The notes under the pieces: model-generated
What the model was told of the DNA's origin: nothing
The model's input: the letters and a program-made list of their open reading frames with translations, nothing else
The model's database searches: none
Part shown: positions 8,790 to 18,479 of the stretch, one piece after another
Numbering within the stretch: position 1 is the first letter of the stretch
Layout of the letters: each line of letters opens with the position of its first letter
Program-made: the position numbers and the translations under genes
Assembly: GCA_003427395.1 (NCBI GenBank)
Contig: BFEA01000118.1
Location: forward strand, 1,711,131 to 1,751,768
Direction of reading: 5' to 3'
DNA length: 40,638 bases
Source of the DNA: Chara braunii
Taxonomy: Eukaryota > Streptophyta > Charophyceae > Charales > Characeae

Positions 8790-11190
8790 TGGCATCCTGT
8801 TTGTATCCTGCGTTATTAACTGTCGGGACTATAAACGAAGATGTTTTGCAGTGGATTGGAGAACTCTACTCTCCTTCTTCTGCTGATTTCCCTGATTCTT
8901 CCTCTTTGTTCTCCCGTGTCTGTCCGCACCAATCCTTCACTCTTCATAAACTCCTAGCCACTGTCCTCCAGGTTTGCTGTGAAGCTCCTTTCCTCCTGTT
9001 TTTCTGCTGTTGTTGACCTGTTGGTGCCTTGTGTCCTTGTCTGACCTTGGGCTGTCCTGCTCCCCAGCTCTTGCTTATCTTCTCCTTGTTGAATCCTAAC
9101 CTGGAATTTTGGCTTCTTTATTCAGGTGTTCTACATCCACCAGTTCGAATCCTAAACTGGCTCAGAATGAAATGATTTGAAATCTGAAGTACATTGCCTT
9201 GCTTCTCTGTACCTCCACAAATGTCGGCTACAGTGCAAAATGTGGCAAAACAGTCTGCAAGGGGAGGCAATAGTCTGGGCAAACTGAGAGTATGAAATCC
9301 AAGCAGAGAGAGTCTGAGAGACACACACATTCACCACTTCAGTGTGTGATTCAAAATGTCAAAATGTGATCCAACCTCCCATCAGAATCTCATCTGATCA
9401 AAATCATCACGTATTATATTCGAGAAATGCACCGAGCTTAGGCCCTTCACTGTTGCCAAATTTGCTCGTCTCAAGTGGCAACGCAGCATGCTTAGACGCG
9501 TTTCATCCGCCGCTGACATGGAAGAGTCATGAGGGTGTACTCACGGTGTAGTTTTGCGGAATGAGGTTTACAACCATGCCACTTCGATATTATATGGTCA
9601 GAACCGGCAAAGACACTTGCCGCGGCTGTACGTTCTGTTCTGCAGCAAGTCAAAAATGATGCCCCAACTGCCACAGCTGTTTCTCAGCGGCCTGGTGGTG
9701 TGGATGAGGCTTTGGTAGAAAGCATGATCTGCACCTCAAACTGGCTTAAAAGAAAAACAAAAAAAAACGCTTTGATGTGCAGACGGTCGATGAAACAATC
9801 GACACGATACCCACTATGACTGGCATTCGTATCACACAAAGCAAACAACTAACTACACTCTAGAAATTGGAATTCCAAAAAATCAATGTGCTTGAACCCT
9901 CGCAGGTTCCCAAAGCGAAATCCCATGGTGATCCTTGGCTCTTTCCAGTATGTGGTGTGGCTGTTCACACACCACCACCCAAACCCAATCACAACATTGA
10001 AGTGCCGCTTGCTCATTGTGTAGAGGCTCAGTGAGTGGATTGTGACATTACTGCCTTTGTCACAGGTTGTAGGATTCCTTTGACAGCATGTGAGCATGTG
10101 GCAACCTCGACCTCAGTCTGGCGCAGTTGCTGCTGATCATCTGACTTCATTCCAAGATGCACCTTGTGCTCACCTCGCGAGGAAATGAAAGTAAAAGTGG
10201 CCTCGCTGTACACCAATGTGCTGATGCTCATGTGATAGATGTAGAGAATCTAGCGATGGAAATAAATCAGTTTCACACCTCCATCGTCCATCTTTCTTCA
10301 TTTTGTTCCATCTTTGCTTGTGGAAATGAAGATCGGTCTCTCTCTGGTCATTTTTTTTAAGGCTTAACATTGGAAAAATGTGTCGATGCGGCCTTGGTGT
10401 CAGCCTGTGCTTTGGGCTGCTTGGAAACAAATGCAGCAACTGATTCAGGGACAGAAGTCCGAAACAAGTTTTGAATTAGAGTGCGAAACTAGTGCTAAGC
10501 TTGATTCGGATTTCTCTCAGGGTGAAAACCTTCTCTTACGAAATTACCTCCTTTCTTACAATGTAGGCAGACCCTTTTGTTGCATAGTCTCTGCCAGGTC
10601 TCGTCTGAGATCTTGAGGACTGATGAATTGGTCACGTTGTATTCCAAGATGCTTGCGTCTTTAGGTAGGAGGAAAGGTTCACCCTTCTTCTGAGGATGGT
10701 TAACAGACCCCTCGTTAGATATGGCAGACTTTTTTAGTGCAGCCAGTTTGCGTCCTCATACTCCTGGTCGCTTGAGTCTGAGAAGAATACTTGGCTTCAA
10801 ATTCAGCCCCTATGTTGGGATAAACTAAATCTAAGGAAAAAAAAAAAAAAGATAATCTAGATCTATCTCCTCATAGTAAGTGATTCACTTGGCTCCGCCA
10901 TGCTGCGGCACCCTGTGCAACGTTGGTCACGGACAACACGTTTTGGGGGCGGTTTTAAATTTTAATCCGTGGCTAAGATGGCCTCATGGTCTTTCAGATC
11001 CGTCATCAAGGATTCCCAGTCGTTGAACCGCTTGGTGCCAAGCCGGTGAACAAGAGTGGGAGAGGCTGCACCTTTCATGACTTCGAGCTTTTAGCGGTTC
11101 CAGTCAACTCTGGACTCGATTATCCAAGCAGCACAGCTGCTCTTTGGAACAGACTTTGCATGGAGGCATAGGATTAGAGTCATTAGACCC
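8790..11190. other. No firm gene; several speculative coding scraps
   Basis: This is where earlier BBS9 exons would be expected on the minus strand, but I could not identify any. Two scraps look somewhat protein-like. The first is on the plus strand at about 9601-9711 (PAKTLAAAVRSVLQQVKND) after a possible acceptor. The second is on the minus strand at about 9870-10060 (MSKRHFNVVIGFGWWCVNSH). Neither is recognised. A 69-bp dispersed repeat lies at 10372-10440. Confidence 0.35.
10372..10440 (+). repeat. Dispersed repeat A, copy 1
   Basis: About 69 bp sharing GGAAAAATG.GTCGATGC, CCTTGGTGTC and TTGGAAACAAATGCAGCAA with 14229-14300 in the same orientation. The copies differ at several positions and by a small insertion. 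Its wider family is unknown. Confidence 0.85.
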
Positions 11191-11196
11191 ATACCT

Positions 11197-11306
11197 GTCC
11201 TCGGGGACATCCGTTAAAACTTAAAATAGGGGAATGATACAGAGAGTATTATGATAGCCCCTGCGCAAGGATGACACACATAAGTTGAGAAATGTTCCAA
11301 AAAAAA
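11197..11306 (+). pseudogene. U6 snRNA-derived retrocopy, near full length
   Basis: Begins with the U6 5-prime stem-loop (GTCCTCGGGGACATCCG) and includes GATACAGAGAG, the segment CCCCTGCGCAAGGATGACAC and the 3-prime GAGAAATG.TCC. An internal stretch corresponding to AAAATTGGAACG is rearranged and about 10 nt longer. After TCC the usual U-tract is replaced by eight A residues (11299-11306), as expected for a polyadenylated or LINE-copied RNA. There is no Pol III terminator, so this is a pseudogene rather than an active U6 gene. Confidence 0.85.
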
Positions 11307-11430
11307 CGAAGAGAAGGAATAAGACCCGTACCCAACCTGCTTGTCCAATCTCGTGGAAGAGACAGTTGTTGGGCGCAGTGGCAGTGATGCTAGAAAGTTT
11401 GAGAATTGTGAACTGCATTTGGTCTGACAG

Positions 11431-11630
11431 TACCTTGAGGGATTCACAGCCTCCCCAAGGATTTGGGGAATAATGGGACTTCAAGGAGGTACAACCTTTT
11501 ATCTTTGAGAAACATGAGCAGCACGCGGTCTGTTCTTCCAGCAACACTATCTGTACCTCGAGGGACGCACAGGCTGCCAAAGCGTTTGGGAAATGATGGG
11601 GTTTAACGGAAGCGTTAACCTTTTGTTGCT
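11431..11630 (+). repeat. Diverged tandem duplication, period about 123 bp
   Basis: Segments 11431-11506 and 11554-11630 share TACCT.GAGGGA..CACAG, then a GGGGAATAATGGG/GGGAAATGATGGG stretch and a final AACCTTTT. The copies are strongly diverged, so this is an old duplication. No coding role is evident. Confidence 0.6.
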
Positions 11631-11712
11631 TCCCCTCGCCTGTGTCTATTGGGCTTCAGTGAAGGCTTCCTTTGACCCGTGGCCCACTGATATCCTGCAA
11701 GGCTCAACTACT

Positions 11713-11820
11713 GTCTTCACCCGAATAGAACACCCGCCGCCCGGTAATTATCGCCATATCTGGGCTGAAAGTTGTGCCAAATACAGCTATAATGACCGGG
11801 CGTTCTATTCGGGTGAAGAC
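11713..11820. mobile_element. Palindromic MITE-like element, copy 2 (complete)
   Basis: A 108-bp foldback unit. The left end GTCTTCACCCGAATAGAAC is the exact reverse complement of the right end GTTCTATTCGGGTGAAGAC. Pairing continues inwards with a few mismatches (GGTAATTATCGCCATAT against ATACAGCTATAATGACCGGG). The flanks CTACT and GGTAG extend the inverted repeat with one mismatch, so the true ends may lie a few bases out. It has no coding capacity, which fits a non-autonomous DNA transposon. No transposase for it is visible in the window. Confidence 0.8.
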
Positions 11821-12224
11821 GGTAGTCAACATTTAAAGGTATGATGTTGAGCACATAGGCTCCCCTCTGTTCAAAAAAGCTGTCTGGGGGCTCGGGGCCT
11901 TCCTTCGTCAGCGGGCTGATTTTAAGTGCACACTGCCCTCCATATATTGCGGCTTGCATCGCACTCATGCTTGGGGAGCTGATGCATGACAACAGCGTTG
12001 CTACGAAATGAGGGGAGAGCTGGCTCAGAGTTCTCATGGAGGGCTGCCCCCACAGGGAGCTGGTTGTAATTCCGTTGCATTATGAGGAACATCCATGCAA
12101 CTGCCAAACGGTTTATAGAGACTTTAGGCTGACTTCCGTTGATCTCTGTGTGCTTTGGCCTTTGTGTTTCGAATGCTGTCTACCTCTGCTATGGGTCTGT
12201 TCTATTTTTGGATGTGTTTTGCAG

Positions 12225-12439
12225 ATTTCCAATGGGGAACACAGAGTACCTCAAGCAATTCCTACTGCAGTACAGCTTGCTGAGGAGAAAAGAAGGTTTT
12301 GTGCCACGTTATGACTCACTCTCAGCGAGCGATCTTGTTTCAGATCTGACAACCTCACAGCGGCTTTCCCGACCTGCTAAGCAAATTGGCCTCTCCGACC
12401 TTCTTCAGACACCTATGGTCAGCGGAATAACGATCACAG
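12225..12439 (+). CDS. Candidate exon, possibly of the RWP-RK gene
   Basis: An open stretch of about 71 codons follows a strong acceptor (GGATGTGTTTTGCAG, ending 12224) and ends at a good donor (ATCACAG followed by GTGATG at 12440). It reads FPMGNTEYLKQFLLQYSLLR, then SDLVSDLTTSQRLS. The composition is protein-like and I do not recognise a family. The exon ends in phase 1, which fits the candidate exon at 13542-13747, and that one in turn fits the RWP-RK exon. The link between them is inferred from phase and strand only. Confidence 0.4.
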
Positions 12440-12514
12440 GTGATGGTCTGGCACTTCGACTCTCTCAATCGGTCCTCTGTCTGTATGCCTGTTTGTCTTC
12501 TTTTTTTCTTTTCT

Positions 12515-12527
12515 TTGCGCAGGGGCC

Positions 12528-12559
<32 letters not shown>

Positions 12560-12575
12560 ATCTTAATGGATGTCC
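12515..12575 (-). pseudogene. U6 snRNA-derived fragment with A-rich 3-prime end
   Basis: On the minus strand it contains GGACATCC, then AAAATTGGAACGATACAGAG and AAGATTAGCATGGCCCCTGC as in plant U6, with a small insertion near ATTAAGATT. U6 identity stops after TGCGCAA and is replaced by an A-rich run of about 17 nt (AAGAAAAGAAAAAAAG). The 3-prime third of U6 is missing and there is no T-run terminator. It lies about 75 bp after the candidate exon donor at 12440. Confidence 0.85.
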
Positions 12576-12842
12576 GTGTGCGACTCTTCCTGTCTATGAT
12601 ACTGCATGGGTGTCGCTCTTGCTCTCTCCGCTTTCTGGCCTCCAAATCATGCAGTCTTGAGTACCACTATCAGCTTTTAACAACAGCAGTGTGGAAAGGG
12701 AAATCGGAGAGAGGCATGGGTGGGTGATGAGCACGGTAAACAAAGGATGAAGAAGTGGGAGAGAGAGGACATGCATGTGTACTCAGACTTGGATACTATA
12801 GTCAACTGGAATGGTTCATGGGCGCTCCTTGAAAAGATTAAC

Positions 12843-12902
12843 GTCTTCACCCGAATAGAACGCCTGGCCATATAGCTGTATTTGGTGCAACTTTCAGTCT
12901 AG
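12843..12902 (+). mobile_element. Palindromic MITE-like element, half copy
   Basis: Starts GTCTTCACCCGAATAGAACG and continues GCCATATAGCTGTATTTGGT.CAACTTTCAGTCTAG, matching the left arm and centre of the family. The right arm is absent, so this is a truncated copy. Confidence 0.8.
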
Positions 12903-13541
12903 GTTGGGTTAGGGAGCAACTGTGTCCATAATTAATTGGAAAAATTAAACAAGAATTTGACAAACATGTAGGTAGAACCCCACAGCTGATAGAGGGTACT
13001 ACAAGACCCCGTATTGGCTATACAATGTATACATCCTCCTCGTTTGGTTTTTGTTTATGTGTATCCGGAACTCAACCTTAAAAAAAAAAACACTGTGCAT
13101 GAAATCAATGAAAGCGGGAAGCTGAAAGATCACTGGAAAAAGAAAAGCAGTGATCTTACGTGTTTTCTTTTTTCCAAGGGGAGGAGGAGGAAAAAAAGGT
13201 TCCAGGCTGATCCTCCCTCCAATACGAGGGGTTGTCATCATGAGTCCTGTTTTATTTCTGGTAGAAAAAGAAAAGCAAAAAGAAATTTAAAGAATAGAAA
13301 AAAAGTTAAAAAATGAAATTCCCCTGAAGACAGAAGATGCAGTAATGAGAAGAAGAAAGATGAAGAACATGATGATGGCGATACTCTCACAAGAGTCGGT
13401 CTCTGGCTCCGTGACGCGTATTCAAATTGTTTCTTGCTTTCAGACCTCCTTTTGCGGTGTTTGCTTGTCTTCTTGTTTGTCGTTGCAGCTCACACGCTTA
13501 TTGGGGTGTTTGCTTGTCTTCTTGTGTGTGTATACACGGAG

Positions 13542-13747
13542 GCTCTGATTTTGCAACAAATGATGGAAGCATTGGCAGGGAAGGATCTTGCTCAGCAGAG
13601 CTCCCAAGAGCATCTAGCCTGGAGAGTGCATGCACTACTGTTGCCATGACACCCCCAGGGAGAACAGCAGGACCATTGTCACAGTCCACAACGGCGAGTG
13701 GCCCTTCCAGCTCACCATCCCCTATGAAGAGTACAGCTGCTGCTCAG
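13542..13747 (+). CDS. Candidate Ser/Pro/Thr-rich exon, possibly of the RWP-RK gene
   Basis: An open frame after a possible acceptor (TATACACGGAG, ending 13541) and before a donor (GCTCAG followed by GTGACA at 13748). The product is low-complexity and rich in Ser, Thr, Pro and Ala (for example STTASGPSSSPSPMKSTAAA), as is common in disordered parts of transcription factors. It starts needing two bases to complete a codon, which fits the exon ending at 12439. It ends in phase 0, which fits the RWP-RK exon start at 18480. Another frame is open over part of the same interval, so confidence is limited. Confidence 0.35.
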
Positions 13748-15225
13748 GTGACAAAAGCTCTGCATTGAAAGTCCCGTATAAAAGAGAAGTTGAATGGTTA
13801 GCGTGCGAGCAGAAACCCTTGTCGTGGGAGAAAGTAATGGGCTGCTTTGCCCTGCGTCCTGTGCCGAATTCTTGCTTCCAGAAAATGGCGTAATGGAGTG
13901 AGTGTCACTGAACTGGGATTTATGTTTGATTGTTTTTGTTTTGCGTGCCAAGCCGCGTAAAAGCAGTAGGATTAGGTTGCCAATAGTTTTTCCAGATGGC
14001 CAAAAACTGGCCGAAGGGAAGCCATCCAAAAACAACCCTTCTTTCAGCAACCTCTCATTGGGAAAAGAGTCCAAAAGACCCTGAAAAAAAAAGGCTGAAA
14101 ACACTTCTAGAATAGGGAGTAGTTTCTGCAGTGGTTTGGGTGGAGGGGTGAGCTCTGGGGATACCAGGCTATCGCATGGGGCTGATGGTTGGTAGGTTTA
14201 ATCAAAGTATGCTGTGGAGGGGGCAGTAGGAAAAATGCGTCGATGCAGCCTTGGTGTCCGCCTGTGCTTTGGGTTGCAGGCTTGGAAACAAATGCAGCAA
14301 GCTGGAGTACGTGTTGTCTGCTGTTTGCTGTTGTCGGTTGATGACACTATGCAGCCGGCCTGGACTTCACCAGCCACGAGGCTGGTTGGCCGCTGTTTCT
14401 CCTGGAGCAGCGAGTAGCTCCTCCTAATTTGCGGTATGAAAGGTTGGGCGTCATGCTGCTTGAGCAGCCGCTGGTTCTCAGAGCGCTGCTGGGGAGGGAA
14501 AAGGAGAGCTGGGCGATCTGGATGGCTATGGTGAGCAGCCCTGTTTGAGGAGGAAGAAGGGGGCGTAGTAGGAGAGTGGCGAGGTAGTTACTGGCTATGG
14601 TGGACACCATCTTCAGCACCTTGTTAAGCGCTGCATCTGGAAGGCCCCAGTTGGGGTAGCGCTGCGCCAAGAAGGCTTTAAGGCAAATTCAGGCATGTCA
14701 GCCTGAAGAGCAGCGGACATAGCTGCTTTGTTTTGCACATCAGGACAAGGCCCTTAGTAGTCCGACATTGCCTAGGCCTGTCTGAAGTAGAAGAAGGGGA
14801 AGGCTGTGGCTATGGGGAACCTCTTGTTGTGCTGGCAGTAAGAGGGAACTTCAGATATTGATTCTGGCTCAACCATTCATTGTTATTATTAAAAAAAAAA
14901 AGATTGGTGTAGATAAGTTGGGAGAGAGTGGAGAGAGAAGGGGGATTTGTCATTGGTCTTGCTGGTGTACGTCTTTTTCTTCTTTCTTCTTCTTGGGTCT
15001 CTCGAGACTCTGCGTAAAGCCGACCACTTTTCTCAGGAGTTCTAAGAGATGTGGTGAGTCGTTATCCATCAGTCAAATACATCCTGGGCAGAATGTCGGG
15101 GTTCAACCTGCTGATGAGTCGGTGAAAGTCCGACGAAACAGTCTGCCATGGCCATGCTTTTCTTTTTGGGGAGTTGTGCGTAGCAAAGATGACAACACAA
15201 TGAAGTTGAATAAACACAATAAACA
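13748..15225. other. No gene recognised
   Basis: Mostly anonymous sequence, presumably intronic if the RWP-RK exons are correctly linked. It contains copy 2 of dispersed repeat A (14229-14300). A minus-strand frame at 14347-14670 (RYPNWGLPDAALNKVLKMVS) looks mildly protein-like but matches no family I know. Confidence 0.4.
14229..14300 (+). repeat. Dispersed repeat A, copy 2
   Basis: Partner of 10372-10440, same orientation, about 72 bp, with a 3-bp insertion near GGGTTGCAGGCTTGG and several substitutions. Confidence 0.85.
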
Positions 15226-15540
15226 CAAACAACACACACAGAACACAGACACAGCACACACACAACACAGACACAACACACACACAACAACACACACATC
15301 ACAAATTGCTTGTGCAGGAGGGGGTACTGGCAATCATGGGGGCACTTGTGTATTCCTCCCTCTCTCGCTGTGTGTGTGTGTGTGTGTGCCTGTGTATGTT
15401 TACATGAGAGCGTCGTGTGCATGTGCATTTGTGGTTGTGTGTGCATGCGTATGTGGGTGTACACCCATGCATGTGTGTGCATGGTCTGCTTGAGTGTGTG
15501 TGCGTGGGTGGCTGCATGTGTGTGCATGCATGAATAAATG
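15226..15540. repeat. CA-rich and TG-rich simple sequence block
   Basis: An AC-rich, CA-repeat segment (about 15230-15300) is followed by a TG-repeat segment (from about 15371). The two are roughly reverse complements, which yields spurious Cys/Val and His/Thr open frames on both strands. Confidence 0.85.
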
Positions 15541-15573
15541 TGCATGGTGTGTGTTTTTATCATGGCAACCAGC

Positions 15574-15868
15574 CGGACATCTGGACCGGAATCCAGATGG
15601 TCCGGTGTCTGGTCCGGTAGGTCTGGATTGGGCCCAATTTTTAAAAAATCGAAAATCTTTTTGGGGGGGGCTAGGACGTTTTTCGGGTCCCAGGCTGCCC
15701 ACCAAAAATGCCCCTGGTATTTTGTGGTCGTTTCAGGGCCTACCGGACGCAGCCAGACGCTTCCAACAGCTCCCTCTGCTGTCGTACTACGCTGGTAGTT
15801 CATCGGATGAGGATGAGTCTGTCTCCAAAAATGAAGCGCTGGCTGCAAAGGTCCACAGAACATCAAGC

Positions 15869-15870
<2 letters not shown>
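15574..15870 (+). repeat. TCCGG-rich repeat B, copy 1, with short coding-like end
   Basis: This segment is dense in CCGGACAT.TGGACCGG-type words and resembles 17347-17447 and 17694-17840. Its right end, before the GA repeat, reads LLSYYAGSSSDEDESVSKNE on the plus strand and then reaches a stop at 15869. That is protein-like acidic sequence of unknown origin, possibly a captured gene end. The rest is repeat. Confidence 0.55.

Positions 15871-15910
<40 letters not shown>
15871..15910. repeat. (GA)n microsatellite
   Basis: Perfect GA repeat of 40 bp. Confidence 0.95.
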
Positions 15911-15913
<3 letters not shown>

Positions 15914-16161
15914 GATTTCTGTCAGATCTGAGATCCCGTCTTAGATCTGGTCCTGACCAGATCTCAGATCTGTTCTTACGCAGATCTGAATAACTTAACA
16001 GTTTAAATTTTCAATTTTCATATGAATATGAATTAGAAAGTCGAACTTCAAAGTTCAAAGTTCTGTTTTTTTTCTGATTTTTGTACTCTTTTCTGAAGTG
16101 ACTTGGGATTGGTCTGTTGAGAACTGGTTTCAAGTGTTGTGTGAGCCTTTGTGAATGTCTG

Positions 16162-16260
16162 TGACAGTATTGACTCTGTTGAGCTGTCAAGTTGTGAATA
16201 GTGAAATACAGTAAGCTGTGGTTAGTACTGCTTATAAGTTATTGCTACTTTTTTTTTTTT
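16162..16260 (+). repeat. Dispersed repeat C, copy 1
   Basis: Shares GTGACAGTATTGACTCTGTT, GTCAAGTTG.GAATAGTG and TGTGGTTAGTACTGCTTAT with the sequence that follows the adapter junction at 17486. Both copies lead into a poly(T) tract, so the pair are probably related TE segments. Confidence 0.85.
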
Positions 16261-17345
16261 TTTTTTTTTTTTTTTCCCCTACTTGCTGGTTTGATTTGCT
16301 GAGATTTTTTGTGTTGTGAGTGAGACTGCTGTTTGTTTGGATATGTCTAAGTCCCCGTGTGATGATTGCTACGCGGGCCACTACGTAGCTCACCCTGTGC
16401 GTAAGTCTTGTGTCCCGGAGGGAAGGGGTAGTTTGGAAACCACAGGGGTAGGGACTGAACTTGTGCAGCAGATGGACTTCTGGAAAGGCCAGGACGAACA
16501 GGGGCATAAGTAGAATTTGGCTAGTACACCCGGTAGGGATTTTCCAGCAACTTGGGTAGGCCCAACTGAGGTCCGGTACGCCTAGAAGGACCTGGTCGCT
16601 TCCAAAATGGTCATGCATAGTCAGGGCGCGCACCTAGGTAGCGGTAAGATTAGATTCAGGTCCTTAAGTAGGGATTGCAGACTGCAATGACGTTCTCGAA
16701 AATGCAGGAATTTCCTGTAGGCCTAGCACAGCAGAAGAGGCGGTGGTACCATGGCCAAGGGAGGCCGGAGGCCGAGTTGCAAGAGTAGATCATTTGGGCA
16801 CAATGAGTGAGGGGACATATTACCCAGCAGTCATGTTGTTCCTTCTTTTTTTTTTTTAAATGAACAGCCCTTGCGGATGCTAGGGGTGCTGGTAAGAGCA
16901 GGCACCGCTAGCATTCCAGGGGGAGGCTCCATCTATTGGTGGGGACCACCACCTGCTGGAAAAAGCGGGTCCAGCTTCCCTGAACATTATAATTGTTTGT
17001 TTGATCAATCAGACATACCATTGTGATGACGGTGAGCTACAGGGCTCACCTACGAAGTACAGAAATAGGGAAGTAGAGCTACCCAATTGCATAAGCTGCT
17101 TATGTAAACCCCCCCCCCAAAAAAAAAAAAAAAAAAAACTGACAGCCTACAGTAAGCCTAAATTGAGTGGTAATGTACACAGATTGCATGTCTGCTACTG
17201 AGGGAGTTGGAGGTGGATGATAAGTAGCGGACTGCTTCTCCCCAATCCCCTAAGCTGGCAACCTTTCCTATTCCTATATTGGAGTCTTATACTTCCTATA
17301 TGTTCTGCTTTTTTAACCTGGCCAGGGCTTTTTTGAGAAGAAGAC
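16261..17345. other. Unclassified, possibly TE-derived
   Basis: Begins after a poly(T) run. A short plus-strand frame (16316-16513) reads SPCDDCYAGHYVAHPVRKSC; its cysteine and histidine spacing is suggestive but matches no zinc finger I know. The rest is anonymous, with A- and T-runs near 16845 and 17118. A single N at 17346 marks a join. Confidence 0.4.
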
Positions 17346-17346
17346 N

Positions 17347-17447
17347 CTGGTGTACCGGTCCGGACGGTCCGGGTCCGGTCCTGTCCGGTTGTCCGGTGCC
17401 TGTCCGGATTACCGGACGTCTGGACCAGTCCAGACAAATGTCTAGAC
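17347..17447 (+). repeat. TCCGG-rich repeat B, copy 2
   Basis: Nearly identical over about 90 bp to 17696-17787, with the same GTGTACCGGTCCGGACGGTC start and only a few base differences. It sits between a single N (17346) and an adapter sequence, so its genomic placement is doubtful. Confidence 0.85.
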
Positions 17448-17485
17448 CTGTCTCTTATACACATCTAGATGTGTATAAGAGACAG
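17448..17485. other. Nextera mate-pair junction adapter (artefact)
   Basis: The 19 bases CTGTCTCTTATACACATCT (17448-17466) are followed at once by their exact reverse complement, AGATGTGTATAAGAGACAG (17467-17485). These are the Tn5 mosaic-end sequences of Nextera kits, and the back-to-back arrangement is the circularisation junction of Nextera mate-pair libraries. It is not genomic. In translation it yields the well-known contaminant peptides SYTHLDVYKRQ and MCIRDR. The flanking bases may come from places kilobases apart. Confidence 0.98.
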
Positions 17486-17575
17486 GTGACGGTATTGACT
17501 CTATTGAGCAGTCAAGTTGCGAATAGTGTAAGACAGTAAGTTGTGGTTAGTACTGCTTATTACTATTGTTTGTTT
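17486..17575 (+). repeat. Dispersed repeat C, copy 2
   Basis: Partner of 16162-16260. It starts directly after the adapter, so whether it truly continues from the sequence at its left is unknown. Confidence 0.85.
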
Positions 17576-17582
17576 GTTTGTT

Positions 17583-17583
17583 T

Positions 17584-17621
<38 letters not shown>

Positions 17622-17637
17622 TTTTTTTTTTTTTATA

Positions 17638-17673
<36 letters not shown>
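17583..17673. repeat. Poly(T) tract
   Basis: Two long T runs separated by GTTTTT and ATAAG interruptions. Homopolymers of this length are unreliable in assembly. Confidence 0.9.
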
Positions 17674-17674
<1 letters not shown>

Positions 17675-17693
17675 GGTCCGGACATTTTTTTTG

Positions 17694-17840
17694 TCTGGTG
17701 TACCGGTCCGGACGGTCCGGGTCCGATCCTGTCCGGTTGTCCGGTGCCTGTCCGGATTACCAGACGTCTGGACCAGTCCAGACAAACATCTGGGCCTCGG
17801 GCCAGACATGTCCGGGTCCGGGTCCGTGGTTGCCATGGTT
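17694..17840 (+). repeat. TCCGG-rich repeat B, copy 3
   Basis: Same unit as 17347-17447, here extending further (GGGCCTCGGGCCAGACATGT) to GTTGCCATGG. Copy 1 near 15563 carries a related CATGGCAACC, the reverse complement, so the family occurs in both orientations. Confidence 0.8.
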
Positions 17841-17898
17841 TTTATGTGCATATGCACATGGTGCATGTATGTGTGGAGGGTTTGTTTGTGTGCATGCA

Positions 17899-17902
17899 TG
17901 TG

Positions 17903-17968
<66 letters not shown>
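17899..17968. repeat. (TG)n microsatellite
   Basis: About 70 bp of TG repeat with one interruption (TGCG). Confidence 0.95.
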
Positions 17969-17970
<2 letters not shown>

Positions 17971-18479
17971 GTGTGCATGTGTGAGTGTGTGCGTGCATGC
18001 ATGCATGCATCCATTGATTGTTGGTGTGGCCGTTAAAGCTGACTGCTACCAGCAAAAAACTCGTTCCCAAGATGGCATGGCAGTCTGATGGGCTGAACAG
18101 CACAGATTGCAAGATCAATGAGCCATTTTGATCATCGATGGGAGGGATTTGAGAATTCTCACATTATTGATTTCTATAGTTGTGTGGATGTAACTGATAC
18201 TCGTCAAAAGAGTGTAACAGTGCGAGTCCATGTGGACAATGCACTTACAGTCAATCAAGCTTTCACACACCCTTCAAACTTTTTTGATGCAGTACTGGAG
18301 CTAACTTGTGGTGAACCATGACTTACCAACTGCTTGTTAATCATCCCACAGTTTGGTGCGCAAAGTCATGGAAGGCATGTTGGTAATGCACTGTTAAGAA
18401 GCGAGTAAATGTAAGGAGAATCTCTTACTGGGGATGGATGCCGGTGTGTATTTTGGTCTCCCTTGGTCATGCTCTGCAG

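Noticed and set aside
13630-13893. Alternative frame over the Ser/Pro-rich exon (VHNGEWPFQLTIPYEEY)
   Set aside because: Looks protein-like, but the phase and splice-site fit favours the overlapping Ser/Pro-rich frame. I could not exclude it fully.
17279-17539. Open frame spanning the TCCGG repeat and reading SYTHLDVYKRQ
   Set aside because: The peptide is the translation of the Nextera junction adapter, a known contaminant signature, so this is not a gene.
17541-18118. Long frames rich in Phe, Cys/Val or His/Thr
   Set aside because: They come from poly(T) and (TG)n tracts and have no biological composition.
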